Below are positions 7,368-14,249 of a stretch of 30,337 bases of DNA, piece by piece (position 1 is the stretch's first letter; each line of letters begins with the position of its first letter). The DNA is taken from positions 1 through 30,337 of the forward strand of contig CAYXBQ010000034.1 of the NCBI GenBank assembly GCA_964463375.1. The letters are read 5' to 3'. The DNA comes from UMGS1696 sp964463375 (GTDB lineage: Bacteria > Bacillota > Clostridia > Oscillospirales > CAG-272). The translations under genes were made by a program, and so were the position numbers. The notes below the pieces were generated by a model that was not told the DNA's origin, made no database searches, and saw nothing but the letters and a program-made list of their open reading frames with translations.

Positions 7368-7376
7368 CCAGCGGAT

Positions 7377-7409
7377 AAAGGGACAGGGCACGATCGATCT
7401 GTCCCTTTT
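7377..7409 (+). terminator. Rho-independent terminator after the cyclophilin gene
   Basis: A perfect 10-bp stem AAAGGGACAG/CTGTCCCTTT (7377-7386 with 7399-7408) with a 12-nt loop ends in a T-run. Confidence 0.9.
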
Positions 7410-7454
7410 GTGGGAGATATGCGTTGGTTTGGCATAAAAGAAAGGATATACACT

Positions 7455-8228
7455 ATGGAAAAAGTTGTTTTGGTTCTGGTCGATGGGATGCGGCCCGATG
7501 GCGCTATGCAGTGCGGACATCCCTACCCGGCGGCGCTGTGCAAAAAATCGTCCTATTCGCTGACGGCTCGTACCGTTATGCCCTCTGTGACGCTGCCCTG
7601 TCATATGTCCCTGTTCCACTCGGTGGATCCGGACAGACACGGCATTTTGTCCAACCTGTACGTGCCCCAGGTGCGCCCCATCGTGGGACTGTTCGACCAG
7701 CTGGATCAGTATGGCAAAAAGTGCGCCTTCTTCAATACCTGGGAGGAGCTGCGGGATCTGTCCCGGCCGGATCACCTGCACACCTATCTGTGCCTGAACC
7801 AGCACAAGGACGACGACACGGATACCAAGATCACCGCCGCCGCTATCGACTACATCCGTCGGGAGGAGCCGGATTTCACCTTTGTTTATCTGGGTGAAAC
7901 GGACGAGGTGGGCGGCCACAACTGCGGCTGGATGAGCGAGCAGTACATGAAGAGCGTTGCCAAGGCATGGGACTGCATCGAAAAGCTGCACCAGTCTCTG
8001 CCGGCGGGCTACACGCTGATCGTGACGGCCGACCACGGTGGACACGACCGGAGCCACGGTACCGATCTGCCGGAGGACATGACCATCCCGGTATTCTTCT
8101 GCGGTCCCCGGTTCACGCCGAACACCGTGCTGGAAGACGTATCCATCAAGGATATTGCTACAACTGTCGTGCATCTATTGGAGGTGCCGGCGGTCAAGGA
8201 ATGGGAAGGCAAGGTCTTTGGCGCATAA
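7455..8228 (+). CDS. Alkaline phosphatase-superfamily phosphodiesterase (NPP-like)
   Basis: A 257-residue protein, short for the family and without a signal peptide, so probably cytoplasmic. It shows the ordered metal-site motifs of type I phosphodiesterase/nucleotide pyrophosphatases: LVLVDGMRPDG (Asp10), PSVTLPCHMS with Thr46 as the likely nucleophile, GETDEVGGHNCG with Asp and His ligands, and TADHGGHDRSHGTD with the Asp-His and final His ligands. These bind two zinc ions and hydrolyse phosphodiester, phosphomonoester or sulfate bonds; the substrate is not evident. The ATG at 7455 has AAAGGAT 7-8 bp upstream; the in-frame ATG at 7410 lies directly against the terminator of the previous gene. 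Confidence 0.85.
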   Translation: MEKVVLVLVDGMRPDGAMQCGHPYPAALCKKSSYSLTARTVMPSVTLPCHMSLFHSVDPDRHGILSNLYVPQVRPIVGLFDQLDQYGKKCAFFNTWEELRDLSRPDHLHTYLCLNQHKDDDTDTKITAAAIDYIRREEPDFTFVYLGETDEVGGHNCGWMSEQYMKSVAKAWDCIEKLHQSLPAGYTLIVTADHGGHDRSHGTDLPEDMTIPVFFCGPRFTPNTVLEDVSIKDIATTVVHLLEVPAVKEWEGKVFGA

Positions 8229-8240
8229 GCGTATACAAAG

Positions 8241-8276
8241 AAAACGTACAGGGTGGACAAGCCTTGTACGTTTTTT
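8241..8276. terminator. Terminator between convergent genes, probably bidirectional
   Basis: AAAACGTACAGG (8241-8252) pairs with CCTTGTACGTTTT (8262-8274) apart from a one-base bulge. It has a T-run on the plus strand and an A-run at the other end, so it could serve both the phosphodiesterase gene and the minus-strand gene ending at 8285. Confidence 0.85.
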
Positions 8277-8284
8277 GGTATGGG

Positions 8285-8758
8285 TCAGTTGAAGCCGCCT
8301 TCGTTGTACGCCCGTGCGATCACATAGGAGGGTTCGTAGAATGCGCTGCAATTGTAGTTGTCGATGGTGTCGCAGATGGGATCGTTGTACACACGGAGCA
8401 GTCCGTCCACATAATCCTCACCGGGGCGCATGGTGGCTAAGATCAGCCGCTTGTAGACACGTCCCATTTGGGTGGGGAAGGGCACATGTACCTCCAGCCA
8501 AGGATCGGTCACGGTGATGTCAAAGTCTCCCGGCTCTAAGTGGTAGAAATCGATCCATTCGGCGCAGACCTTGTCCGGGTTGTCACAGTGGAGCACACAG
8601 GCACAGCTGATGAGGTATCGCCATTCGTCTGCCCCGATCCGGTTCACCACGTATCGATTGTGCTGGTGGAGCTGCCGGGCTACTCGTTCGATCATGAAGC
8701 ATATATAGTATAGATCGTTTTCGGTGATGTCTTCATCCGGAAAAAGTATATTTTTCAT
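8285..8758 (-). CDS. Partner protein of the DUF3990 gene, possibly DUF3791-like
   Basis: A 157-residue soluble acidic protein, function unknown. The N-terminal third (NDLYYICFMIERVARQLHQ, then VVNRIGADEWRYLI) is helical and recalls the small DUF3791-type proteins that accompany DUF3990 genes in Clostridia, but this match is from memory and uncertain. The middle and C-terminal parts (TQMGRVYKRLI, DYVDGLLRVYNDPICD, AFYEPSYVIARAY) look well conserved and enzyme-like or scaffold-like. Its ATG overlaps the stop codon of the upstream DUF3990 frame by ATGA (8755-8758), so translation is probably coupled. The pair has a toxin-antitoxin-like layout; that reading is inference. Confidence 0.7.
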   Translation of the reverse strand: MKNILFPDEDITENDLYYICFMIERVARQLHQHNRYVVNRIGADEWRYLISCACVLHCDNPDKVCAEWIDFYHLEPGDFDITVTDPWLEVHVPFPTQMGRVYKRLILATMRPGEDYVDGLLRVYNDPICDTIDNYNCSAFYEPSYVIARAYNEGGFN

Positions 8759-9093
8759 ACGGTATAGCCCCTTTCGAAAGTTAGGGTACGAAGCGCCCGC
8801 TCCGTACAGAATACGATCTGGTGGGTCGGATATTTGAACTTTGCCAGAGCCCAGAAGGCTTCTCTGGAAATTTCTCCGTGCTGAAAGCTTTCAATATAAT
8901 CCCATATGGTGTCGTCTGCCATGGGGCCTTCCACTATATCCCAGTCGTGTTCGATGCCCTGTCGACAAGCCGCCACAAAATCCAGCCATTCCTCTGTCAT
9001 CTCCGGAAATACCAGCACACGCATAGGTTCTGCGTTCTTTGGTTCCTGTTCCAACACCTGCGGATGTTCCAACACCTGCGGATGTTCCAACAC
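8755..9093 (-). CDS. C-terminal DUF3990 fragment open after the second TAG
   Basis: An open frame of 112 residues beginning with GTG inside the tandem repeat, or from the internal ATG at 9025. No good ribosome binding site precedes either start, so independent translation is doubtful. It holds the EEWLDFV, GPMADDTIW and HQIVFCTE blocks. Confidence 0.4.
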   Translation of the reverse strand: MLEHPQVLEHPQVLEQEPKNAEPMRVLVFPEMTEEWLDFVAACRQGIEHDWDIVEGPMADDTIWDYIESFQHGEISREAFWALAKFKYPTHQIVFCTERALRTLTFERGYTV

Positions 9094-9121
9094 CTACGGA
9101 TGTTCCAACACCTACGGATGT
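9042..9121 (-). repeat. In-frame 18-bp tandem repeat, about four units
   Basis: On the coding (minus) strand the unit reads CATCCGYAGGTGTTGGAA, six codons (His-Pro-Gln/stop-Val-Leu-Glu). The two 5' units carry TAG and the two 3' units carry CAG. A fifth, degraded unit (TTGGAACAGGAACC) follows. It lies in the linker between the conserved halves of the DUF3990 frame. Confidence 0.92.
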
Positions 9122-9288
9122 TGGGTATACACATTGACGATATGATGATTACGTTTGGCATGTGCCCAGCGTATGGCTTGCTTCTCCAAATTGGTGCAAT
9201 AGAATCCGTATCCGAAATCCTTATAATGCCCATTTGTCAAGATCTTAGGCGCCTGCATGATCATGTTGCTGCCATGGTACAAGGTCAT
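9112..9288 (-). CDS. N-terminal DUF3990 fragment ending at the first TAG
   Basis: A 58-residue product is predicted if the first TAG terminates. It keeps the YHGSN and GFYCTN motifs, the expected NAD-site side of the ART-like fold, but lacks the conserved C-terminal half. It is the only part with a proper ribosome binding site (AGGAGGTGATC, plus-strand 9291-9301) and promoter. Confidence 0.55.
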   Translation of the reverse strand: MTLYHGSNMIMQAPKILTNGHYKDFGYGFYCTNLEKQAIRWAHAKRNHHIVNVYTQHP

Positions 9289-9313
9289 ACGATCACCTCC
9301 TCTTGCTGTATGT

Positions 9314-9342
9314 ATTACACCACATTCCCCACACCTTGTCAA
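9314..9342 (-). promoter_or_regulatory. Promoter of the DUF3990 module
   Basis: On the minus strand, TTGACA (9337-9342) and TGTAAT (9314-9319) are 17 bp apart. It is divergent from the promoter at 9381-9409, with about 38 bp between the two -35 boxes. Confidence 0.85.
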
Positions 9343-9380
9343 ATCCTAAGGGATTTTTATGCAATTTTCCCATGATCCAC

Positions 9381-9409
9381 TTGACAAGGCTGCCGGGGTT
9401 GTGTATAAT
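9381..9409 (+). promoter_or_regulatory. Promoter of the GH42-like glycosidase gene
   Basis: Perfect TTGACA (9381-9386), 17-bp spacer, perfect TATAAT (9404-9409). A 7-bp inverted repeat, CCATGAT (9370-9376) and ATCATGG (9408-9414), brackets the promoter and could be an operator. Confidence 0.9.
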
Positions 9410-9475
9410 CATGGTATAACAGGCGTATCGGCGTATCCATACAACGATACAATATTTCCACTGCGAGGTGTTATT

Positions 9476-11527
9476 ATGCAAGCTTCCATTGTGCGTAGAA
9501 ATGGACAGCTGCTCATCGATATCGACGGCAAGCTGTACCCGCCCCTGTCCTTCAAATCCTTCCGACCCAATCCCCGGAATATCCGGGAGTTCCACGAGGC
9601 CGGTGTGCGGCTGTTCACCGTTTTGTCCAGCGGGATCATTTGTGCCCTGGGCGTGCCCTATTCCCGGTTCGGCGAAAGCTGGGTGGGGGACGGCCAATAC
9701 GATTTTGCGCCCATCGACCGGCAAATGGATATGTTTTTGGAAAATGCGCCGGAGGGCCTCTTTGCTCCCATGTTCCAAATCGATACCAGACCCTGGTACA
9801 TGGCGGCTCGTGGGGACTGCCCCAACTCCTTTACCCACCTGTCCCAGATCGCCGGGGATCCCACATTTCAGGAAGATGCGGCTGCCTATCTGCGGGCCGT
9901 GGTGACCCATTGTGAGGAAAAATACGGCCAGCGCATTTGGGGCTACTTCCTGCTGGGCGGTCACACCACCGAATGGTTCTCCGACTGCGACTACGAAGCA
10001 CCACATCCCTGGAAGGAGGCGGCGTTCCGGCGGTATCTCCGAGACGACCATGCCACACTGCCCGACAAAGCACGACTGGATAGCACCGGTCCCGTATTCT
10101 TGGAGAAGGACGAAGACGACATTGTTCGGTTCCGGGAATTTCACGCCCGGCTCATCTCCGATCTGGTGCTCCACTGTGCGGCGGCGGTACAGGACGTGCT
10201 CCACCACCAAAAGCTTGTGGGGCTGTATTTCGGTTACCTCTTTGAGCTGGGTACCCCACGGCTCCACAATGCGGGACATTTGGATTACGAACGGGTCTTT
10301 GCCTCCCCCGACATCGATATGATCTCCTCTCCCTCGGCCTATGGGTACCGGAAGCAGCACGATCCCTCTGCCTTTATGGTGACGCAAAAGTCCCTGGAGC
10401 GGCAGAACAAGCTGTACTTTTTGGAGTTCGACCACCGTACCCACACCGCACCGGCAGAGGTGCAGGAGCCGGTGGAGGACACAAGCGGCAATATGGCATT
10501 CCCCAAGATCCCCGGCTGGGACTCCGGCTGCAAGACCGAACAGGAATCCATCAATTTATTGTACCGGGATTTCCTGCTGTGCGAAGCCCACGGTGCCGCA
10601 CTGTGGTGGTTCGATATGTTCGACGGCTGGTTCCGCTCCCCCGGCATGATGGATGCCATCCACCATATGATCGAGATCGACAAAGCACTGCTGTCTGACC
10701 CTGTATGGTCGGCGGACAGAGGCAGCGTGGCACAGGTGGCGGTATTCTGCGAAGGGGGCGGATCCATGTACCATGTGCGCAAAACGTCCCCCGTTGCCTC
10801 CGTATGTCTGGGTGGGATCCGGCGGACGCTGGCGGAAATGGGCGCACCCTATGACCTATACAGCATCGGCGACCTGCCCACCATCGACCCCCACCGGTAC
10901 AGCTTCTATATCTTCACGGATGCCTACTGCATGACCCCGGAGACCCGGCAGAATATCGAGACCATATGCCGTCGTCCCGGAAACACGATCCTGTGGCTGT
11001 ATGCACCGGACTATGCTACCCATGGAGAAAACGACGTGGACCGTATCACCGCCATGACCGGCATCCGGGTGGAGCAGACGGAGCGCAGTCCCGGCAAGCT
11101 CATGTGGAACGGACAAACTGGGATCGAAACGGCAGCACCCTACTTCACCATCGCCGACCCGGATGCTACCGTATATGCCCGGTTCGAGGATGGCACAGCA
11201 GGGGTAGTCGGCAAGGTTATGCCCGGCAAATCTTTGCCTGGGTATCGTTCCATCTATGCGGCCACCTACAGCATACCGGGTGCGCTGCTGCGGACACTGG
11301 TGCGGGAGAGCGGTGTCTTTCTGTACAGCGCATGTGACCGGGTCTATACCTACGCCAACGCTGCCTTTGTGGGGGTCTACAACGCCACAGAGGACGAAGC
11401 CGTGGTGCATATGCCGGAATCGGGTACCTATGTGGATCTGCTGACCGGCGAAGCTTTCGCATGCGAGAATGGTACGCTGCGGCTGCCCAAACGAGAGCTG
11501 CGGGCGTATATGCTGCAAAAACGGTGA
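9476..11527 (+). CDS. GH42-like (clan GH-A) glycoside hydrolase
   Basis: A 683-residue cytoplasmic protein without signal peptide. The N-terminal (beta/alpha)8-like part (residues 1-420) carries GGHTTEWF, in which Glu166 is a candidate acid/base, and YFLEFDHRTH, in which Glu317 is a candidate nucleophile, followed by LWWFDMFDGWF, as in GH42-type beta-galactosidases. The central part (about 430-610) resembles the beta-galactosidase trimerisation domain (class I amidotransferase-like fold; FYIFTDAYCMTPETR), and a small beta domain ends the protein (YVDLLTGEAF). The exact family may be another clan GH-A family. The ATG at 9476 is chosen because the longer in-frame start at 9359 would lie upstream of the promoter; its ribosome binding site GAGGTG is modest. 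The protein probably acts on imported oligosaccharides. Confidence 0.75.
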   Translation: MQASIVRRNGQLLIDIDGKLYPPLSFKSFRPNPRNIREFHEAGVRLFTVLSSGIICALGVPYSRFGESWVGDGQYDFAPIDRQMDMFLENAPEGLFAPMFQIDTRPWYMAARGDCPNSFTHLSQIAGDPTFQEDAAAYLRAVVTHCEEKYGQRIWGYFLLGGHTTEWFSDCDYEAPHPWKEAAFRRYLRDDHATLPDKARLDSTGPVFLEKDEDDIVRFREFHARLISDLVLHCAAAVQDVLHHQKLVGLYFGYLFELGTPRLHNAGHLDYERVFASPDIDMISSPSAYGYRKQHDPSAFMVTQKSLERQNKLYFLEFDHRTHTAPAEVQEPVEDTSGNMAFPKIPGWDSGCKTEQESINLLYRDFLLCEAHGAALWWFDMFDGWFRSPGMMDAIHHMIEIDKALLSDPVWSADRGSVAQVAVFCEGGGSMYHVRKTSPVASVCLGGIRRTLAEMGAPYDLYSIGDLPTIDPHRYSFYIFTDAYCMTPETRQNIETICRRPGNTILWLYAPDYATHGENDVDRITAMTGIRVEQTERSPGKLMWNGQTGIETAAPYFTIADPDATVYARFEDGTAGVVGKVMPGKSLPGYRSIYAATYSIPGALLRTLVRESGVFLYSACDRVYTYANAAFVGVYNATEDEAVVHMPESGTYVDLLTGEAFACENGTLRLPKRELRAYMLQKR

Positions 11528-11582
11528 ACGTAGAAATAGCGAAAAAATTCCGAAAAGAGATACATTTTTTGGCATTTCTGTG

Positions 11583-11611
11583 TTGACATTCGCCAGAGAG
11601 TATGGTATAAT
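11583..11611 (+). promoter_or_regulatory. Promoter of the third surface-protein gene
   Basis: Perfect TTGACA (11583-11588), 17-bp spacer, perfect TATAAT (11606-11611) with TGG before it. Only a T6 run (11565-11570) lies upstream, so the long T-tracts of the first two family members are absent here. Confidence 0.92.
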
Positions 11612-11679
11612 GACGGTGAACCATGGTGTGTCTGTGGGATGCACTGTGAAAAATATCTACATATATCGGAGGAAATGAT

Positions 11680-12492
11680 ATGAAGAAGACTCTCGCTTTG
11701 CTGCTTGCGACCCTGATGACCGGTGCCATGGCACTGTCTGCCGGTGCCGCTTTTGACCGTACCTACACCGCTCCCTACGGTACACCCGATATGGATGGGG
11801 AAGTAGACGCCGTTTGGGAATATGCCGAATGGACAGCCGTGGACAAGCCCTATGACGGCTCCACCGACACCGATTCTACCCTGCAGATCAAGATGCTGTG
11901 GGACGAATACCATCTGTACTTCTTAGCCGAAGTGTATGACACCGATATCAATGTGGAAAACGACATCGTGGAAGTGTACATCGATGAGCTGATGGATCGT
12001 GCTTCCTCTTACGGTGACGACGATAGCCAGACCCGTTTCAAGGTGGCCGATGGGAAGCTGCCCGACAACGCCGGTACCAACCACCAGTCTGACGTAGAAT
12101 GCGTCGTCAATGCCTTAGGCGGCGACAAGTATCTGCTGGAAGGCTGCATTATGTGGATGGCAGCAAAGCCGGTAGAAGGTCTGCAGATCGGTCTGGAATT
12201 CATGTACAACGAAGGCAACGCCACCTCGGATTTCGTAGAAGCCTATCGTTGGAACGTGGACACCGCCAATGGGGATACGCCTCCGTACCAGAGCACCGAA
12301 TGCTTCGGTACACTGACCCTGGGTGCCGCTCCTGTTGTAGAGACCGAAGCACCGGAGACCGAAGCCGAAGTGGTAGACGCCGCTGCTGCACCTGCCGTAG
12401 CTGCTGCACCCCAGACCTTTGACGCCGGTGTGATCGCCGCTGTTGCCGCCATCGTATCTGCCGCCGGTTACGCTGTGTCCAAGAAGAGATAA
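11680..12492 (+). CDS. Secreted surface protein, CBM9/DOMON-like domain, PQTFD anchor
   Basis: A 270-residue protein. The signal peptide covers residues 1-23 (MKKT, hydrophobic core, AGAA). Residues about 28-215 form a CBM9-like sandwich: TPDMDGEVDAVWEYAEW, then HLYFLAEVYD and DIVEVYIDE are the usual strand and ligand blocks. An acidic linker with ETEAPETEAEVVDAA, almost the same as in the 1686 protein, leads to PQTFDAG at 244, a hydrophobic segment and terminal KKR. The ribosome binding site GGAGGAAA is at 11668-11674. Located between two carbohydrate-active genes, it is likely a surface glycan-binding protein; the ligand is unknown. Confidence 0.85.
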   Translation: MKKTLALLLATLMTGAMALSAGAAFDRTYTAPYGTPDMDGEVDAVWEYAEWTAVDKPYDGSTDTDSTLQIKMLWDEYHLYFLAEVYDTDINVENDIVEVYIDELMDRASSYGDDDSQTRFKVADGKLPDNAGTNHQSDVECVVNALGGDKYLLEGCIMWMAAKPVEGLQIGLEFMYNEGNATSDFVEAYRWNVDTANGDTPPYQSTECFGTLTLGAAPVVETEAPETEAEVVDAAAAPAVAAAPQTFDAGVIAAVAAIVSAAGYAVSKKR

Positions 12493-12512
12493 GCCCAATT
12501 TTGGAAAACCAT

Positions 12513-12543
12513 AGACCGTGCCTGTCATCGGGTGCGGTCTTTT
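12513..12543 (+). terminator. Rho-independent terminator after the third surface-protein gene
   Basis: AGACCG (12513-12518) pairs with CGGTCT (12535-12540), with further weak pairing inside, followed by a short T-run. It is unlike the terminators of the first two family members. Confidence 0.7.
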
Positions 12544-12696
12544 GCTTTGGGCACATAGGAAGGTACATAGATAGTACAGCAGCTGCTCCTGTATTTTTGT
12601 TCATGATTTATTTACATATTGTTCACCTATCGGAGAGGTGCAAATCGTATAATAAAATCAACTATATCCATCACATCATTTTTGGAGGAAATACCC

Positions 12697-14142
12697 ATGC
12701 GTAGATTTATTTGCCTATTGCTTGCCCTGCTGGCATCCTGCTCCCTTGTATCCTGCGGTGGGGACACGACCGAGACCGAGACCACAGCCGGTGGCAGCGA
12801 TACCACGCCCGTTGAGACCGAGACCGAGCCGGAGACCACCGCGCTTTCGCAGCTGACCGTAAAGGATCTTGGCGGCGCCACCTACAACGTGTTCGACATG
12901 AATGCGTCCAACGGTTTGCAGGTGAACATCCCCGGCGAGGAGCTGACCGGGGAAACGATCAACGATGCCATGATCAACCGGGATAGTACGTTGGAAGAAC
13001 TGTACAATGTGGTGATCAACTACGAAATGACAGATGCCGGCTCCGGTGCGTCTGCGCTGCAAAAGCTGGTGAAGGCCGGGGATTCCCAATACAATCTGGC
13101 GATCTCCACCATCTTCAACCTGTACAACCAGGTCAGCGGCGGGTATCTGTACAACATGCTGGATCTGCCCTACATGGAGCTGGATCAAAAATGGTATAGC
13201 CCCCTGATGGCCGAGAGCCTTTCCATCCACGATGCCATGTATGTGACCGCCTCCGACATCTGCCCCTCCGTGTACCAGTCTCCCTGCTGTATGTTCCTGA
13301 ACCTGAAGCTGTACGAGGATTACGGCATCGAAACGGACATCTACCAGCTGGTCATCGACGGCAAGTGGACGCTGGACGAGCTGATCGGGATCCAGAAGGA
13401 CATGGACCGGGACCTGAACGAGGACAACACATGGAAGGCAAAGGACGACGCGTTTGGCGTGGGTATGCAGCCCACCAGCGAGACTGCCACCGCCTTTTTG
13501 GCAGGTGCCGATGCTTCGTTCGTAGTGAAGGACGGCGATACCCTGACTCTGGACGGTGCCAACGAACGGACACTGGGGCTTATGGAAAAGCTGGCCTCCT
13601 TCTGCCAGAATATCAAATGGGAAGACATCAACGACGTGATCAACTATTGCTTCAAGGAAGACAAAGCACTGTTCCTGCAGCATAAGCTGGAATCCGCTGC
13701 CACCCACCTGCGGGATATGGAAAGCCCGTATCTGGTGCTGCCGGAGCCGAAAGCAGACTTGGAGCAGGACCACTATATCTCCATGGTGTCCGGTTATTGC
13801 ACCAGCTTTATCGGCATCCCCGCTACGGCCGAGCCGGAGGTAACGGGGCTGATCACCGAAGCCATGGCACGGTATTCCAACGACAATATGCGCTCTTTAG
13901 CCTTTGACGTAGCCTACAAGGACAAGACCAGCCGTGACCCCCGTACCGCCGACGTACTGGATACCCTGCTGGACAATTTGTACATCGACTTCGGCATCCT
14001 GTGCAACTTCGGTGGCATCAACGACATCGCCACCAACTATGTTTTCTCCGACAAGCCCTTTGCCTCCGAGCTGGAAAAGAAGCGCTCCTCTATCGATACA
14101 GCCATCGAAAAGATGCTGGACAGCTGGGGCAGCGAAGAATAA
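12697..14142 (+). CDS. Extracellular solute-binding lipoprotein (ABC sugar-type), orphan
   Basis: A 481-residue protein. The lipoprotein signal MRRFICLLLALLASCSLVSC places lipidation at Cys20. A Thr/Glu-rich low-complexity linker (about 24-50) follows, then a periplasmic-binding-protein-like fold (LPYMELDQKWYS, YVTASDI, WTLDELIGIQKDMD) like cluster-1 carbohydrate-binding proteins of ABC importers. No permease or ATPase genes are adjacent, so partners must be encoded elsewhere. It shares the LPY-(M/I)-(E/D)-L, D-I-T/C and D-x-N-x-D-x-x-W-K/M blocks with the protein starting at 29350 and is probably its paralogue. The ribosome binding site TGGAGGAA is at 12683-12690. A TATAAT at 12648-12653 may be the -10; no clear -35 was seen. 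Confidence 0.82.
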   Translation: MRRFICLLLALLASCSLVSCGGDTTETETTAGGSDTTPVETETEPETTALSQLTVKDLGGATYNVFDMNASNGLQVNIPGEELTGETINDAMINRDSTLEELYNVVINYEMTDAGSGASALQKLVKAGDSQYNLAISTIFNLYNQVSGGYLYNMLDLPYMELDQKWYSPLMAESLSIHDAMYVTASDICPSVYQSPCCMFLNLKLYEDYGIETDIYQLVIDGKWTLDELIGIQKDMDRDLNEDNTWKAKDDAFGVGMQPTSETATAFLAGADASFVVKDGDTLTLDGANERTLGLMEKLASFCQNIKWEDINDVINYCFKEDKALFLQHKLESAATHLRDMESPYLVLPEPKADLEQDHYISMVSGYCTSFIGIPATAEPEVTGLITEAMARYSNDNMRSLAFDVAYKDKTSRDPRTADVLDTLLDNLYIDFGILCNFGGINDIATNYVFSDKPFASELEKKRSSIDTAIEKMLDSWGSEE

Positions 14143-14183
14143 CAAACTCTTCCACAAGAACAAAGAAAAATGCCGAAAACCTC

Positions 14184-14212
14184 TTGACAGATGCGGGAAA
14201 ATATGGTACATT
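14184..14212 (+). promoter_or_regulatory. Promoter of the GH38 gene
   Basis: TTGACA (14184-14189), 17-bp spacer, TACATT (14207-14212) preceded by TGG, an extended -10. Confidence 0.8.
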
Positions 14213-14249
14213 TATCCCATAGCGCAACTGCGAGGAAAGGAACGAAAAA

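Larger units (their letters stand above)
8755..9288 (-). pseudogene. DUF3990-type gene interrupted by two in-frame TAG codons
   Basis: Read straight through, this is a 177-residue frame that looks like one DUF3990 protein. The N-terminal part starts MTLYHGSN and carries TNGHYKDFGYGFYCTNLEKQA; the C-terminal part carries FPEMTEEWLDFV, DIVEGPMADDTIWDYI and YPTHQIVFCTERALRTL. DUF3990 proteins have an ADP-ribosyltransferase-like fold and are often in accessory modules. The two parts are in the same frame and are separated by four 6-codon repeats; the first two repeats contain TAG where the last two contain CAG, so only two nonsense substitutions break the gene, with no frameshift. The start at 9288 has a strong AGGAGGTGATC site, and a consensus-like promoter lies upstream. 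It could be dead, phase-variable through repeat loss, or read through. Confidence 0.78.

Noticed and set aside
9094..9114. TAG read as glutamine (alternative code or suppression) in the DUF3990 frame
   Set aside because: The glycosyltransferase gene at 23236 ends with TAG and other genes use TAA and TGA normally, so a genome-wide recoding is unlikely. Local read-through cannot be excluded but has no support.
9042..9121. Tandem repeat considered as a CRISPR array
   Set aside because: Units are 18 bp, directly adjacent with no spacers, and lie in a reading frame with six-codon periodicity; no cas genes nearby.
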